Assembly (NCBI GenBank): GCA_003278925.1
Contig: QCCN01000010.1
Span: 1-58,339, forward strand
From: Prochlorococcus sp. AG-347-L17
GTDB lineage: Bacteria; Cyanobacteriota; Cyanobacteriia; PCC-6307; Cyanobiaceae
Length of the DNA: 58,339 nt
Reading direction: 5' to 3'
How positions within the stretch are numbered: position 1 is the stretch's first letter; every line of letters starts with the position of its first letter. Below the pieces are notes generated by a model. It did not search any database and was not told the origin of the DNA. It was given only the letters and a program-made list of their open reading frames with translations. The translations under genes were made by a program, and so were the position numbers. Positions 26,916 to 37,018 of this stretch are shown in pieces.

Positions 26916-29900
26916 ATGACTATCAGCGATAAAATCAGAATTTATGAACTTTCCAGAGACTTAAATCTGGACAATAAAGATATATTGGATGCCGCTCAAA
27001 AACTTTCAATTTCAGTAAAAAGCCATAGCAGTTCAATTAGTTCAGAGGAAGCTAAAAAAATAAAAAATCTTATCAATAAAAAAAATTCAGATGAAAAAAT
27101 ACTTTCTATTAAAAAACCTTTAATAAAAAAAGATAATTACAAACAAAACAAAAAAGATGAATCTTCTTTTACCTCCTCTATGAAAGAGAAACCTCTAAAA
27201 GATAATTCAAACAAAAAGCCATTATTGATAAAACCTCTTAATAAACCTGAGAGTCTAAAAATAATTTCAAATCAACCTAAAAGTTTAAATAAACCGACAA
27301 TTACTAACAGTTCACAATCTCAAGCAAATCTTAAAAATATAAATAATAAAACTTCACAAAATCTCAACCAAGATAAAAAAAATTTCCTAAATAACACAAT
27401 CCCGCCTATCAAAAGTCCTGCAAAGCCCCCTATTCAACTAATTGCCAAGCCTAAAAATATCAATAATAATGTTAAATCTAATGAATCTTCCAAGAATATC
27501 TCCAGTTCAGGGGTAAAGGAACAAATATCAAACAAACCTGACCTAAATACGAGCAAATCTAAAACAAAAAACATTAACAACAGAACTTCTCCCCCTGAGC
27601 TCGTAGGAGCACCAATAAGAAGAGACGGAACCAATCAGCAAAATAAAAATAATAAGCAAAACATTTCTTTTAAACAAACTTTCCCAAACAGACCTGGTAC
27701 ACCCAACAGACCTGGTACACCCAACAGGCCTAGTACGCTCAATAGACCTGGCATCCCCAATAAGCCTGGATTAAGAAATAAACCATCAGATCAAGGCAGG
27801 CCTGGATCTTTCAATAGACAAGCCAATACAAACAGGTCTGATGTTCCCAACAGACATGGCATGCCCAATAAGCCTGGATTAAGAAGTAAACCATCAGATC
27901 AAGGTAGATCTGGATCTTTCAATAGACAAGCCAATACAAATAGGCCTGGTGCTCCAAAAAGACCAGGTATGCCCAATAGGCCCGGGTCGAAATTCAATAG
28001 TCAAAAATCACCTGGAATAAGAAAGCCAGTATCACCAAATGAACTCTTACAACTTCAAAAAACTAACAAATCTGAGAATGACAAACAAGTTTTAAAGAAT
28101 AACGAGAAACAAAATGTTGAGGCAACGAAACAGAAGGCGAAAGCTCCAAATATTCGTCCAAATACTGCCCCTAATTCAAAAAAACCACCCCATAGAACAT
28201 TTTCTAATAACTCTAAAAAATCAGGAAAGTCAGACTGGGATGATAGCGCAAAACTTGAAGCATTAAGAAGCAAAAATCCCCAAAAACAAAGACAAAAAGT
28301 TCATATTATCGGAGAGAATGATGATTCATTAACTTCTGAAACTAGTGGATATTCAGGCGAAAAAATTTCAATTTTATCAGCTAGTTTAGCTCGTCCAAAA
28401 AAAGAAAAGTCTGATGAATCCAAATCTCAAAAAACTATAAAACAATTCAAAAAGAAGAAAAAAGAAACTACTAGGCAAAGGCAGAAAAGAAGAGCAATGG
28501 AGTTAAAGGCTGCCAAAGAAGCGAAACAAGTTAGGCCTGAAATGATTATTGTACCCGAAGATAATTTAACAGTTCAAGAATTAGCAGATAAACTAAGTCT
28601 TGAAAGTTCTGAAATAATCAAATCTCTCTTTTTTAAAGGAATAACTGCAACTGTTACTCAATCACTAGACTTAGCAACTATTGAAACAGTAGCAGAAGAA
28701 TTTGGGGTACCTGTTTTGCAAGATGATGTCCAAGAAGCTGCTGAAAAAACAGTAGATATGATTGAATCTGAAGATATTGATAATCTAATAAAAAGACCAC
28801 CTGTTATTACAGTAATGGGTCATGTAGATCATGGCAAAACAAGTCTTTTAGATTCCATCAGAGAATCAAGAGTAGCCTCAGGTGAAGCAGGGGGCATCAC
28901 GCAACACATAGGAGCTTATCAAGTTGAATTTGAACATGAATCTCAAAAGAAAAAATTAACTTTTCTTGATACTCCTGGTCATGAAGCCTTTACTGCAATG
29001 CGAGCAAGGGGTACAAAGGTTACAGATGTAGCTGTTCTTGTAGTTGCTGCAGATGATGGTTGCAGACCTCAAACACTAGAAGCTATTAGTCATGCAAGAG
29101 CTGCCAAAGTACCAATTGTTGTTGCAATAAATAAAATTGACAAAGAAGGGGCCTCTCCAGACAAAGTAAAGCAGGAATTATCAGAAAAAGATTTAATTGC
29201 TGAAGATTGGGGAGGAGATACAGTGATGGTTCCGGTTAGTGCTATCAAAAAACAAAATATTGATAAATTACTCGAGATGATTTTATTAGTTTCAGAGGTA
29301 GAAGATCTACAAGCTAACCCTGATAGATTTGCAAAAGGTACTGTTATCGAAGCCCATCTCGACAAAGCCAAAGGTCCTGTCGCAACTTTGCTAGTACAAA
29401 ATGGGACCTTGAGATCTGGAGACGTTTTAGCTGCGGGTTCAGTCCTTGGAAAAATTAGAGCAATGGTTGATGAACATGGTAATAGAATTAAAGAAGCAGG
29501 ACCCTCATTCCCAGTGGAAGCGCTAGGATTCAGTGAAGTACCAACTGCAGGAGATGAATTCGAAGTCTACCCTGATGAGAAAACTGCTCGAGCCATTGTC
29601 GGAGAAAGGGTAACAGATGCTAGAGCAACAAAATTAGCTCAACAAATGGCCTCTAGAAGAGTTAGCTTGTCATCCTTATCAACTCAAGCAAATGATGGAG
29701 AACTAAAGGAGTTAAACTTAATTCTCAAAGCTGATGTTCAAGGTAGTGTTGAAGCGATATTAGGATCACTAGAACAATTACCAAAAAATGAAGTTCAAGT
29801 CAGAGTGCTACTTTCTGCTCCTGGAGAAATAACTGAGACAGATATAGATCTCGCTGCTGCATCTGGGTCCGTAATCATTGGGTTTAACACTTCATTGGCT

Positions 29901-30320
29901 TCTGGTGCAAAGAGAGCAGCTGATGCTAATGATGTTGACATAAGAGAATATGAAGTCATCTATAAACTCTTAGAAGATATTCAGTTAGCCATGGAAGGTC
30001 TACTTGAACCTGATCTTGTCGAAGAATCACTAGGTCAAGCGGAAGTTAGAGCAACTTTTGCAGTCGGTAAAGGAGCTATTGCGGGCTGTTATATACAAAC
30101 TGGCAAATTACAAAGGAATTGTTCGTTGAGAGTTCTTAGATCAGATAAAGTGATATTTGAGGGTAATTTAGACTCTCTAAAAAGAGCGAAAGATGATGTA
30201 AAAGAAGTAAATACAGGATTTGAATGTGGAGTTGGCTGCGATAAATTCTCTTCATGGATTGAAGGAGATGTAATCGAAGCATTCAAATTTGTTACTAAAA
30301 AGCGGACCTTATCACAATAA
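26916..30320 (+). CDS. infB: Translation initiation factor IF-2
   Basis: 1134 residues. The first ~540 residues are a low-complexity Lys/Asn/Ser/Pro-rich extension typical of IF-2, including tandem repeats at residues 258-353. The GTPase domain starts near 630 with GHVDHGKT (635-642), DTPGHEAF, and NKIDKEGA, followed by domains II-IV up to [12 protein letters not shown] and [10 protein letters not shown]. Delivers initiator tRNA to the 30S subunit. Last gene of rimP-nusA-ylxR-infB; a DUF3493 gene converges 12 bp away. Confidence 0.98.
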   Translation: MTISDKIRIYELSRDLNLDNKDILDAAQKLSISVKSHSSSISSEEAKKIKNLINKKNSDEKILSIKKPLIKKDNYKQNKKDESSFTSSMKEKPLKDNSNKKPLLIKPLNKPESLKIISNQPKSLNKPTITNSSQSQANLKNINNKTSQNLNQDKKNFLNNTIPPIKSPAKPPIQLIAKPKNINNNVKSNESSKNISSSGVKEQISNKPDLNTSKSKTKNINNRTSPPELVGAPIRRDGTNQQNKNNKQNISFKQTFPNRPGTPNRPGTPNRPSTLNRPGIPNKPGLRNKPSDQGRPGSFNRQANTNRSDVPNRHGMPNKPGLRSKPSDQGRSGSFNRQANTNRPGAPKRPGMPNRPGSKFNSQKSPGIRKPVSPNELLQLQKTNKSENDKQVLKNNEKQNVEATKQKAKAPNIRPNTAPNSKKPPHRTFSNNSKKSGKSDWDDSAKLEALRSKNPQKQRQKVHIIGENDDSLTSETSGYSGEKISILSASLARPKKEKSDESKSQKTIKQFKKKKKETTRQRQKRRAMELKAAKEAKQVRPEMIIVPEDNLTVQELADKLSLESSEIIKSLFFKGITATVTQSLDLATIETVAEEFGVPVLQDDVQEAAEKTVDMIESEDIDNLIKRPPVITVMGHVDHGKTSLLDSIRESRVASGEAGGITQHIGAYQVEFEHESQKKKLTFLDTPGHEAFTAMRARGTKVTDVAVLVVAADDGCRPQTLEAISHARAAKVPIVVAINKIDKEGASPDKVKQELSEKDLIAEDWGGDTVMVPVSAIKKQNIDKLLEMILLVSEVEDLQANPDRFAKGTVIEAHLDKAKGPVATLLVQNGTLRSGDVLAAGSVLGKIRAMVDEHGNRIKEAGPSFPVEALGFSEVPTAGDEFEVYPDEKTARAIVGERVTDARATKLAQQMASRRVSLSSLSTQANDGELKELNLILKADVQGSVEAILGSLEQLPKNEVQVRVLLSAPGEITETDIDLAAASGSVIIGFNTSLASGAKRAADANDVDIREYEVIYKLLEDIQLAMEGLLEPDLVEESLGQAEVRATFAVGKGAIAGCYIQTGKLQRNCSLRVLRSDKVIFEGNLDSLKRAKDDVKEVNTGFECGVGCDKFSSWIEGDVIEAFKFVTKKRTLSQ
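27687..27758 (+). repeat. 18-bp tandem repeats in infB (about four units)
   Basis: Four consecutive 18-bp units encode six-residue blocks of type N-R-P-G-T-P ([24 protein letters not shown]; residues 258-281). The first two are identical in DNA; the others differ at a few positions. Adjoins the 108-bp duplication that follows. Confidence 0.9.
27759..27974 (+). repeat. 108-bp direct tandem duplication in infB
   Basis: Two adjacent 108-bp units (27759-27866 and 27867-27974) encode 36-residue blocks beginning NKPGLR(N/S)KPSDQGR and continuing [11 protein letters not shown] (residues 282-353). They keep frame and are highly similar at the DNA level, diverging mostly in the last third of the unit. 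A recent slippage or unequal-crossover event in the unstructured N-terminal region is the simplest explanation. Confidence 0.9.
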
Positions 30321-30332
30321 TTATCTAGCTCA

Positions 30333-30569
30333 TTAATCTTTATTTCTGTCAAAAATTAATAAAGTAGGGAATATTACACAAGCTCCCAACTGTATGAGAA
30401 GGTTGTTTTGCTGCAATTCAGTTCCAGTTGCAATTCTGGAAAGCATTATTAAAAGTCCCAAAAATGCAGAACCGCTAAAAGCTATCCACAATATTCTTCT
30501 TAATCCCTTGAAAGGAGCTTGGGATTCCTTTAATAATTTCTTTTTTAATTCAGGATCTATTTTTGACAT
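30333..30569 (-). CDS. DUF3493 family membrane protein
   Basis: 78 residues: DPELKKKLLKESQAPFKGLRR, then two hydrophobic helices (about 27-45 and 55-73) with the loop ATGTELQ between. This matches DUF3493, found in cyanobacteria and related to the plastid LPA3 photosystem II assembly family. Precise function in cyanobacteria unproven. Convergent with infB, and divergent from the tRNA-Thr gene. Confidence 0.78.
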   Translation of the reverse strand: MSKIDPELKKKLLKESQAPFKGLRRILWIAFSGSAFLGLLIMLSRIATGTELQQNNLLIQLGACVIFPTLLIFDRNKD

Positions 30570-30623
30570 AAATTCTTTAAATTATAAAATTAAGTCTATA
30601 TAAAAAATTTTAGATTTAATATT

Positions 30624-30695
30624 GCCGGTATAGCTCAGCGGTAGAGCAACTGTCTCGTAAACAGTAGGTCATTGGTTCAATTCCAATTATCGGCA
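30624..30695 (+). tRNA. trnT: tRNA-Thr (anticodon CGT)
   Basis: 72-nt cloverleaf read directly. Acceptor GCCGGTA (30624-30630) pairs with TATCGGC (30688-30694), discriminator A at 30695. D stem GCTC/GAGC, anticodon stem ACTGT/ACAGT around loop CTCGTAA, T stem ATTGG/CCAAT around TTCAATT. The anticodon CGT (30656-30658) reads ACG, threonine. CCA is not encoded. Confidence 0.96.
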
Positions 30696-30719
30696 CTTAA
30701 AAAGAAAATTCAAACTAAG

Positions 30720-32273
30720 ATGAATTATAAAATTTTAAAATTTAGATATCTTTTAAAATTATTTATTTTTATTCCTCTAATATTTTATTTTGGCAAAAGA
30801 AGTTATATTGCGTTTGATGAAGGTTTTTATGCGCTACAAGCCAGATGGATACTAGATAAAGGTAACTGGACAATTCCTCTTTGGTGGGATGAATATGTTT
30901 TAGATAGAACAATAGGATTACAGTTTTTAATAGCAAAGTCACAAAACTTATTTGGAAGAAATATTTTTTCTGCATATCTACCAACAACAGTCGCTTCAAT
31001 ATTGATGCTATTTACAACTTATAAATTACATGAAGAATTATTTAACAAAAAATATGCAATTATATCTCCACTCATCCTTGCTACTACATATCTATGGTTT
31101 GACTACTCACACTTAGCTACCCAAGACATTATTTATTCATGTTTAGTAACTATTGGAGTATTAGCTTTAGTCAAAATAAAAAGTAAAAATAACAAATTCT
31201 ATATACTTCTTTTTGGGATGTGGATTGGTTTAGCTTTTATGATGAAAACTTTTTTAGTTTTTATACCTTTATTTTCACTCGCACCATATATTTTTTTTAA
31301 AAAACATTTTTTATTCATCAAATTTTTTTGGTTAGGACTACTAATTGGATTTATTCCTTTTTTATTCTGGACGTTTTCTATCAACCCTTATTTAGATAAA
31401 AATATTATTTTTTACTTAGTTGAAAAGTTTAACTTTCTCTCAAGTAAAAATACTTTTACAAATCCTTTTTATTATTATTTCTGGAATATCCCCGTAACAT
31501 TTCTGCCATGGAGTGTTTTCGCAATTATTGGCACAATATACAACATTTCTCAAAGTAAAGAAAATAAGTATATACTTGCTTTTTTTCCCTTAATTTTATT
31601 AGCATCCCTTAGCATTTTCTCTACAAAAACACCCTACTATACTCTACAAATCTCATCTATTTTTGCATTAAATACCTATGTAGGAATAAAATTTTTATTT
31701 AATTCTAAAAGATATAGTCGATTTTTTATATTTATGACTTCAAAAATAATTCCATTACTTATATTTGCTCTAACTTTCACATATTATTTTTTCTTTAAAG
31801 ATTCAAGTAATTTTAATACTAAGGAAAATACATTTTTAATTCTTGGATTATTATTTTTGGGATTGTCTTGGTCATTTACAAAAAATAAAAATTCGTTCAA
31901 AGAAATATTAATAATTCTCATAATTGGGCCTTACTTATTCACTTCATTTCTTTTGCAATCAGGTTTGTTCACTGATAGATCTAGAGAAATAAGAGAGAAA
32001 ATGGAATATGTTTCATCCCTTGATATAGTAAATACTCAAATGATCATGGTTGATAAAAAAGGAATTAACAACCCTCGGTCGCAATCAAAAATCATAAAAA
32101 TTTCTTTATTAACTCCTAAACTAGGTGAGGGATTAGACAGTATTAATCAGTTAAAAAAATCAGAATTAGCATGGACAACTGACCTTAAAACAATAAAAAA
32201 TAATGATGATTCTTATGAAGTAATATACGACCATGATGTTTTAAAACCATGGAAATTAATATTAAAAAAGTAA
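30720..32273 (+). CDS. Membrane glycosyltransferase, ArnT/GT39-like
   Basis: 517 residues with many hydrophobic helices. The first loop carries an acidic pair, FDEGFYALQARWILDKG, and a following WTIPLWWDE, the signature layout of GT39/ArnT/PMT enzymes that transfer sugars from a polyprenyl phosphate carrier to lipids or proteins outside the membrane. The C-terminus is a short soluble domain. ATG at 30720 is preferred because a start further upstream would lie inside the tRNA gene. It precedes a family 2 glycosyltransferase by 40 bp, suggesting an envelope-glycan role. Acceptor unknown. Confidence 0.82.
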   Translation: MNYKILKFRYLLKLFIFIPLIFYFGKRSYIAFDEGFYALQARWILDKGNWTIPLWWDEYVLDRTIGLQFLIAKSQNLFGRNIFSAYLPTTVASILMLFTTYKLHEELFNKKYAIISPLILATTYLWFDYSHLATQDIIYSCLVTIGVLALVKIKSKNNKFYILLFGMWIGLAFMMKTFLVFIPLFSLAPYIFFKKHFLFIKFFWLGLLIGFIPFLFWTFSINPYLDKNIIFYLVEKFNFLSSKNTFTNPFYYYFWNIPVTFLPWSVFAIIGTIYNISQSKENKYILAFFPLILLASLSIFSTKTPYYTLQISSIFALNTYVGIKFLFNSKRYSRFFIFMTSKIIPLLIFALTFTYYFFFKDSSNFNTKENTFLILGLLFLGLSWSFTKNKNSFKEILIILIIGPYLFTSFLLQSGLFTDRSREIREKMEYVSSLDIVNTQMIMVDKKGINNPRSQSKIIKISLLTPKLGEGLDSINQLKKSELAWTTDLKTIKNNDDSYEVIYDHDVLKPWKLILKK

Positions 32274-32313
32274 ATAATCCATATATAATAAGTTTCGTCT
32301 GTAGTATTTAATA

Positions 32314-33405
32314 ATGAGATCTGTTAATAGTTGGAATTTAACTAATTATAAACTTCATCAATTATTCAAAGACAACAACGAATTTATTTCTATTAAAGTT
32401 CGTGGTAATACTTGGGAGCCAATCACTAGATGGCTAAGATTGGATTCAAGAATTTTTAGAGAAACTACCAGCAAAGCAAGAATAACTTTATGCGATATTG
32501 AATCTCTAGCAGAAATTTATAACTACAGATCAATTAGATGGAAAGCAAAAAAACTAACTCCTCTGCCCACCACAGTAATTCCAAAATCTATTAAAAATAT
32601 TTTTCGGAAATTACCAATCATAAAACAACTTGCTTACGAACTCGAAATAGTTTTTTATAAATATAGTGAAAATATTTCTCAACATTTAATATCAATAGTA
32701 ATCCCTGCAAGAAATGAAGCTGGTAATAAAGAACTTTTAATTAATGCTTTAAATAAATTCAAAAACATACCCAATAAATTAGAAATTATATTTGTTGAAG
32801 GTAATAGCAACGATAATACATATGACATTCTGAAAGAGTTAAAAGAAAATTTCTCAAATTTCTTCAAGATATCACTTTTAAAACAAACTTCTAAAGGTAA
32901 GAAGAATGCAGTCGTAGAGGGATTTAATATTTCTTCAGGTGAGACCCTAGCCATAATTGATAGTGATTTTACTGTAGATATTGATGACAGTATTGCAGCA
33001 ATTATGGAATCAACCAAAAATAAAAATATCCTAATTAATTGCGCTCGCACAACTTTCCCTATGGAAAAAGATGCCATGAGATGGGCAAATTATATAGGAA
33101 ATAGACTCTTCGCAATATTTCTATCAATTCTCATAAATAAGCCAGTATCAGATTCACTTTGTGGAACAAAAGTTTTTTCAAGAAAATTTTTTAAACTTAT
33201 GAAACAAAATGGAAGTTGGGATTCGAAGTCTGACCCTTTTGGAGACTTTACAATAATATTTGAAGCTGCGAACAATAACATCAAAATACTAAATTACCCT
33301 GTTAGATATTACGCTAGAAAATCAGGAGCACCAAATATCTCTAGATGGATAGATGGATTAAAACTTCTCAAAGTATGCTGGATTTATATGATTTCTGATA
33401 TCTGA
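32314..33405 (+). CDS. Family 2 glycosyltransferase
   Basis: 363 residues. A GT-A domain spans roughly 125-345: SIVIPARNEAGNKELL, FVEGNSNDNTYDI, GKKNAVVEGFNISSGETLAIIDSDF with a DxD-type metal site, and SDSLCGTKVFSR. The first 120 residues resemble no family I recognise and may be regulatory or membrane associated. It probably acts with the upstream GT39-like enzyme to make a lipid-linked sugar, but donor and acceptor cannot be read from sequence. Confidence 0.85.
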   Translation: MRSVNSWNLTNYKLHQLFKDNNEFISIKVRGNTWEPITRWLRLDSRIFRETTSKARITLCDIESLAEIYNYRSIRWKAKKLTPLPTTVIPKSIKNIFRKLPIIKQLAYELEIVFYKYSENISQHLISIVIPARNEAGNKELLINALNKFKNIPNKLEIIFVEGNSNDNTYDILKELKENFSNFFKISLLKQTSKGKKNAVVEGFNISSGETLAIIDSDFTVDIDDSIAAIMESTKNKNILINCARTTFPMEKDAMRWANYIGNRLFAIFLSILINKPVSDSLCGTKVFSRKFFKLMKQNGSWDSKSDPFGDFTIIFEAANNNIKILNYPVRYYARKSGAPNISRWIDGLKLLKVCWIYMISDI

Positions 33406-33511
33406 ATTAAATAAAATTTTCATGAGTATTTTCTTAGTATTTTTAATTTCTCCAAATTCGTAATAAAGTAGTTAGATTCTTAAGAGAAATAAATTCATTA
33501 AATTTCATGAC

Positions 33512-35131
33512 ATGAATTTTAATTTGAAGTTCGAAAAATTAAATAAAAAAAATTACCAAAGAAAGCACTATGGAAAAATACTAACTGTAAGATTGCCTTG
33601 TAATCCAATATTTCCAATAGGACCCATTTATTTAGCAGACCATATTCATAAATGTTTTCCAGCCATAGAGCAGGAACTCATTGATCTAGCAATAATTCCA
33701 ACTAATAAAGTATCCAAATATTTAACTAGAAAAATTGATCAATTTAGACCACATCTAATTATTTTTTCATGGAGGGACATACAAATATATGCTCCTGTTG
33801 ATGGTAGAAGTGGAAATCCCTTACAAAACTCTTTTGAAGTTTTCTACTCAAAAAATATCCTTAAAAAAATTAGAGGTTCCTGGGGAGGATTAAAATTAAT
33901 TGCATCTCATTATGGAGAAATATATAGAAATACTTCTTTAGTCAAGATGGGACTAAAAAGAGCCCAAAAATATAATAAAAATGTAAAAGTAATTTTAGGG
34001 GGTGGGGCCGTTAGTGTTTTCTATGAACAATTGGGAAATCTTCTTCCAAAAGGAACTGTTATTTCAGTTGGAGAGGGAGAAAATCTCATAGAAAAAATAA
34101 TTAGAGGAGATTCGATAAACGAAGAGAGATGTTATATTGCTGGACAAAAACCTCGGAACAAATTAATACATGAACAACCTTCAGGCACTGTTAAAACTGC
34201 CTGCAACTATAAATATATTCAATCAATATGGCCTGAATTCAATTGGTATATAGAAGGTGGAGATTACTACATTGGGGTACAAACAAAAAGAGGTTGTCCT
34301 CATAATTGTTGTTTCTGTGTTTATACAGTTGTGGAGGGAAAGCAGGTTCGCATTAATCCTGTTAACGAAGTAATCAAAGAAATGAAGCAATTATATGATC
34401 TTGGAGTAAGAGGGTTTTGGTTCACTGATGCACAGTTTATTCCAGCTAAAAAACATATTGAAGATGCAAAAACACTTTTGCAAGCAATTAAAGATCAAGG
34501 TTGGGACGATATTAATTGGGCTGCATACATTAGAGCAGATAATATTGATGCTGAGCTCGCTCAGCTTATGGTTGATACAGGTATGAGCTATTTTGAAATA
34601 GGTATCACGTCGGGATCTCAAGAACTTGTTAGAAAAATGAGATTAGCATATGACCTTGAAACTGTGTTAAATAATTGCAAAATGCTAGTTAAATCAGGTT
34701 TCAAAAATAATGTTTCAGTCAATTATTCATTTAATGTTTTTGATGAAACGCCTAGCACCATAAGACAAACAGTTGCTTACCATAGAGAACTAGAAAATAT
34801 TTTTGGTAAAGGCCTAGTTGATCCAGCAATATTTTTTATAGGTTTACAACCTCACACTCTTCTTGAGAAGTACGCTTTAGAACATGAAATTTTGAAGCCA
34901 AATTATAATCCAATGAGCATGATGCCTTGGACTGCTAGAAAACTGCTTTGGAATCCAGGCGCATTAGGGAAAAAACTTGGTCAGGTTTGCTTAGAAGCTT
35001 TTGAGAATCCAGAAGATGAATTTGGAAAAACAGTTATCGATATTCTTGAAAGAGAATATGGAAAGTCTTCCTTAAAAGAATCCCTAAAAGTTCGTCCCTT
35101 ATCAGAAAGGAAATTAGCTTATTCTAAATAA
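33512..35131 (+). CDS. B12-binding-type radical SAM protein, substrate unknown
   Basis: 539 residues. The N-terminal half (about 20-215) looks like the cobalamin-binding-type Rossmann fold that precedes many radical SAM domains (LPCNPIFPIGPIYLADHI, VKVILGGGAVSVFYEQLG, SVGEGENLIEKI). The radical SAM domain follows, with the CxxxCxxC cluster motif Cys262-Cys266-Cys269 and the FWFTDAQF and ISSGSQE-like ITSGSQEL segments. The layout is that of BchE/methylase-type enzymes. I do not recognise the substrate; a role in pigment or lipid modification is possible but unsupported. It ends 15 bp from convergent clpS. Confidence 0.8.
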   Translation: MNFNLKFEKLNKKNYQRKHYGKILTVRLPCNPIFPIGPIYLADHIHKCFPAIEQELIDLAIIPTNKVSKYLTRKIDQFRPHLIIFSWRDIQIYAPVDGRSGNPLQNSFEVFYSKNILKKIRGSWGGLKLIASHYGEIYRNTSLVKMGLKRAQKYNKNVKVILGGGAVSVFYEQLGNLLPKGTVISVGEGENLIEKIIRGDSINEERCYIAGQKPRNKLIHEQPSGTVKTACNYKYIQSIWPEFNWYIEGGDYYIGVQTKRGCPHNCCFCVYTVVEGKQVRINPVNEVIKEMKQLYDLGVRGFWFTDAQFIPAKKHIEDAKTLLQAIKDQGWDDINWAAYIRADNIDAELAQLMVDTGMSYFEIGITSGSQELVRKMRLAYDLETVLNNCKMLVKSGFKNNVSVNYSFNVFDETPSTIRQTVAYHRELENIFGKGLVDPAIFFIGLQPHTLLEKYALEHEILKPNYNPMSMMPWTARKLLWNPGALGKKLGQVCLEAFENPEDEFGKTVIDILEREYGKSSLKESLKVRPLSERKLAYSK

Positions 35132-35146
35132 AAAATCCAACTATTA

Positions 35147-35464
35147 TTAATCCTCTCTCTCAATTGAACTAGAAATTCCTTTCGATTTTAATGATTCTGA
35201 GTAGAATTCTGCTGGCTCTAAATCACAAACAATTACCAACCCTACACCTGTGTTATGTGCCTCTAGCATTATTGCGATAGCATCTTGCTCGCTTAATTGC
35301 GGCACAACTGCTCGCAATGAAATAGTGACATACTCCATAGAATTAACCGGGTCATTATGAAGTAAAACCTTATATTTTGGAGATTTATTTTTTAATTCAG
35401 CAGGTTTTTTTTCAATCACTGCTGAATTATTACTCATACTTTGTTCTGACTTTATAGATAACAT
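35147..35464 (-). CDS. clpS: ClpS, ATP-dependent Clp protease adaptor
   Basis: 105 residues; the core from about residue 28 has KYKVLLHNDPVNSMEYV and EAHNTGVGLVIVCDLEPAEFY, the N-degron-binding fold that delivers substrates to ClpAP/ClpCP. The N-terminal 25 residues are variable; a second ATG at residue 10 could be the start. It lies downstream of dapL on the same strand with a 31-bp gap. Confidence 0.93.
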   Translation of the reverse strand: MLSIKSEQSMSNNSAVIEKKPAELKNKSPKYKVLLHNDPVNSMEYVTISLRAVVPQLSEQDAIAIMLEAHNTGVGLVIVCDLEPAEFYSESLKSKGISSSIERED

Positions 35465-35495
35465 TAAAATTTTAGAATTTAATTGTTAATAATAA

Positions 35496-36722
35496 TTATA
35501 TATTAATAATTCTTTCCATTGCATTAATGACATTTGATCGTGAGTTAAATGCTGACAAGCGAAAATAACCCTCTCCTGACAATCCAAATCCGCTACCAGG
35601 TGTTCCCACTACACTAACTTTTTGGAGAAGGAAATCAAAAAAGTCCCAAGATGTCATTTGATCAGGAACTTTAATCCAGATATAAGGAGCATTATCTCCA
35701 CCGTAAACTCTATATCCTGAATTCTGAAGTTTATTTTTCATGATTTTTGCATTTTCCATATAAAAATCAATTAAACCTCTCACCTGTTTGTTCCCTTCAA
35801 GAGAGTAAACAGCCTCTGCTCCTCTCTGAACTACATAACTTACTCCATTGAACTTTGTAGATTGTCGCCTATTCCAAAGAGGCCATAAGTCAATTTCCTC
35901 ATTTGTTGAGCTTAAACCTTTGAGATTTTTAGGTATTACTGTAAAAGCACATCTTACTCCAGTAAATCCTGCATTCTTTGAAAAAGATCTAAATTCAATA
36001 GCACAGTCCTTCGCCCCCTCAATCTCATATATTGAATGTGGAATATCATTATCTTGAATAAATGCTTCATAAGCTGCATCAAAAAGTATTAGAGATTTGT
36101 TTTGCAGAGCATAGTCAACCCACTTTTTCAATTCTTCTTTATTAATAGTTGATCCGGTCGGATTATTAGGAAAACAAAGATATAAAATATCAACTTTTTT
36201 ATCAGGTAATTCTGGCAGAAAGTTATTCTCCTCATTTATTGCGAGATATGTCAATCCTTGATAAGTACCATTTTCAAGAGCATCTCCAGTTCTGCCTGTC
36301 ATAACGTTACTATCTACATAAACAGGATAAACAGGATCTGTTACAGCAATTGAATTATCTTTGCCAAGAATATCTAAAATATTGCTACTATCGCATTTAG
36401 AGCCATCTGAAACAAAGATTTCTTCAGGTGAAATTTGGCAGCCTCTCGAAATAAAATCATGCTCAGATATTTTTTCTCTGAGCCAAGAATAACCTTGTTC
36501 TGGTCCATAACCTCTAAAACTAACTGTTGTACCCATCTCATCTAAAGCTTTACCCATAGCCTCTATGCATGCTCTAGGTAATGGTTCAGTGACATCTCCT
36601 ATGCCAAGCTTAATAATTTCCGCACTCTTATTTAATTCAGAATAAATTTTTACCCTTTTAGCAATTTCAGGGAATAAATAGCCAGCTTTGAGTTTTAAAT
36701 AATTTTCGTTTACTTGAACCAC
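35496..36722 (-). CDS. dapL: LL-diaminopimelate aminotransferase (DapL)
   Basis: 408 residues from GTG at 36722, giving the family N-terminus [20 protein letters not shown]; the frame extends 14 codons upstream to an ATG at 36764, but that extension has no counterpart in the family. It is a PLP enzyme making LL-DAP from tetrahydrodipicolinate in the plant/cyanobacterial/chlamydial lysine and peptidoglycan route. Signatures are [30 protein letters not shown] and the Schiff-base lysine in [13 protein letters not shown]. Confidence 0.95.
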   Translation of the reverse strand: MVQVNENYLKLKAGYLFPEIAKRVKIYSELNKSAEIIKLGIGDVTEPLPRACIEAMGKALDEMGTTVSFRGYGPEQGYSWLREKISEHDFISRGCQISPEEIFVSDGSKCDSSNILDILGKDNSIAVTDPVYPVYVDSNVMTGRTGDALENGTYQGLTYLAINEENNFLPELPDKKVDILYLCFPNNPTGSTINKEELKKWVDYALQNKSLILFDAAYEAFIQDNDIPHSIYEIEGAKDCAIEFRSFSKNAGFTGVRCAFTVIPKNLKGLSSTNEEIDLWPLWNRRQSTKFNGVSYVVQRGAEAVYSLEGNKQVRGLIDFYMENAKIMKNKLQNSGYRVYGGDNAPYIWIKVPDQMTSWDFFDFLLQKVSVVGTPGSGFGLSGEGYFRLSAFNSRSNVINAMERIINI

Positions 36723-37018
36723 TTTAAATAAAAAATTTTTACCAATATTAGAATAATGTATCAACGTGCTTTAGTGGTGATTAGATGTTAATATTATTTT
36801 AGTTATGATTAATTTAAGAAAAATCATAGCTATGAATTCAATTTCAATTAGTTTGAAAATCGTTTAAAGCTTTATAAATAGCAGAATTCACTCACTTTTA
36901 ACATTATTAATTTTAAAAAGTAAATAATAAAAGCTATAAAAATTGCTTTATTAAAAGATAAAATCTAATTCTCTAATTTAGATGATTTTCAAAATCCATA
37001 TTATTCAGAATCAATTAT
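36723..37018. other. Long divergent gap holding the dapL promoter and rne leader
   Basis: 296 bp, very AT-rich, between dapL and rne. It is one of the two longest gene-free stretches in the window. I see only a trivial 11-codon frame near 36832 and no tRNA-like fold. RNase E messages commonly carry long AU-rich leaders that RNase E cleaves for autoregulation, so a leader here is plausible. Confidence 0.45.

Noticed and set aside
30672..30719. Upstream extension of the GT39-like gene
   Set aside because: The extra codons would lie in the 3' half of tRNA-Thr; the ATG at 30720 gives a normal N-terminus directly before the first membrane helix.
36723..36764. 14-codon N-terminal extension of dapL
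   Set aside because: The family begins at [14 protein letters not shown]; the GTG at 36722 restores the standard length of about 408 residues.
36832..36867. Short upstream frame in the rne leader
   Set aside because: Only 11 codons, without a clear ribosome-binding site or conserved sequence that I can judge; it could be chance.
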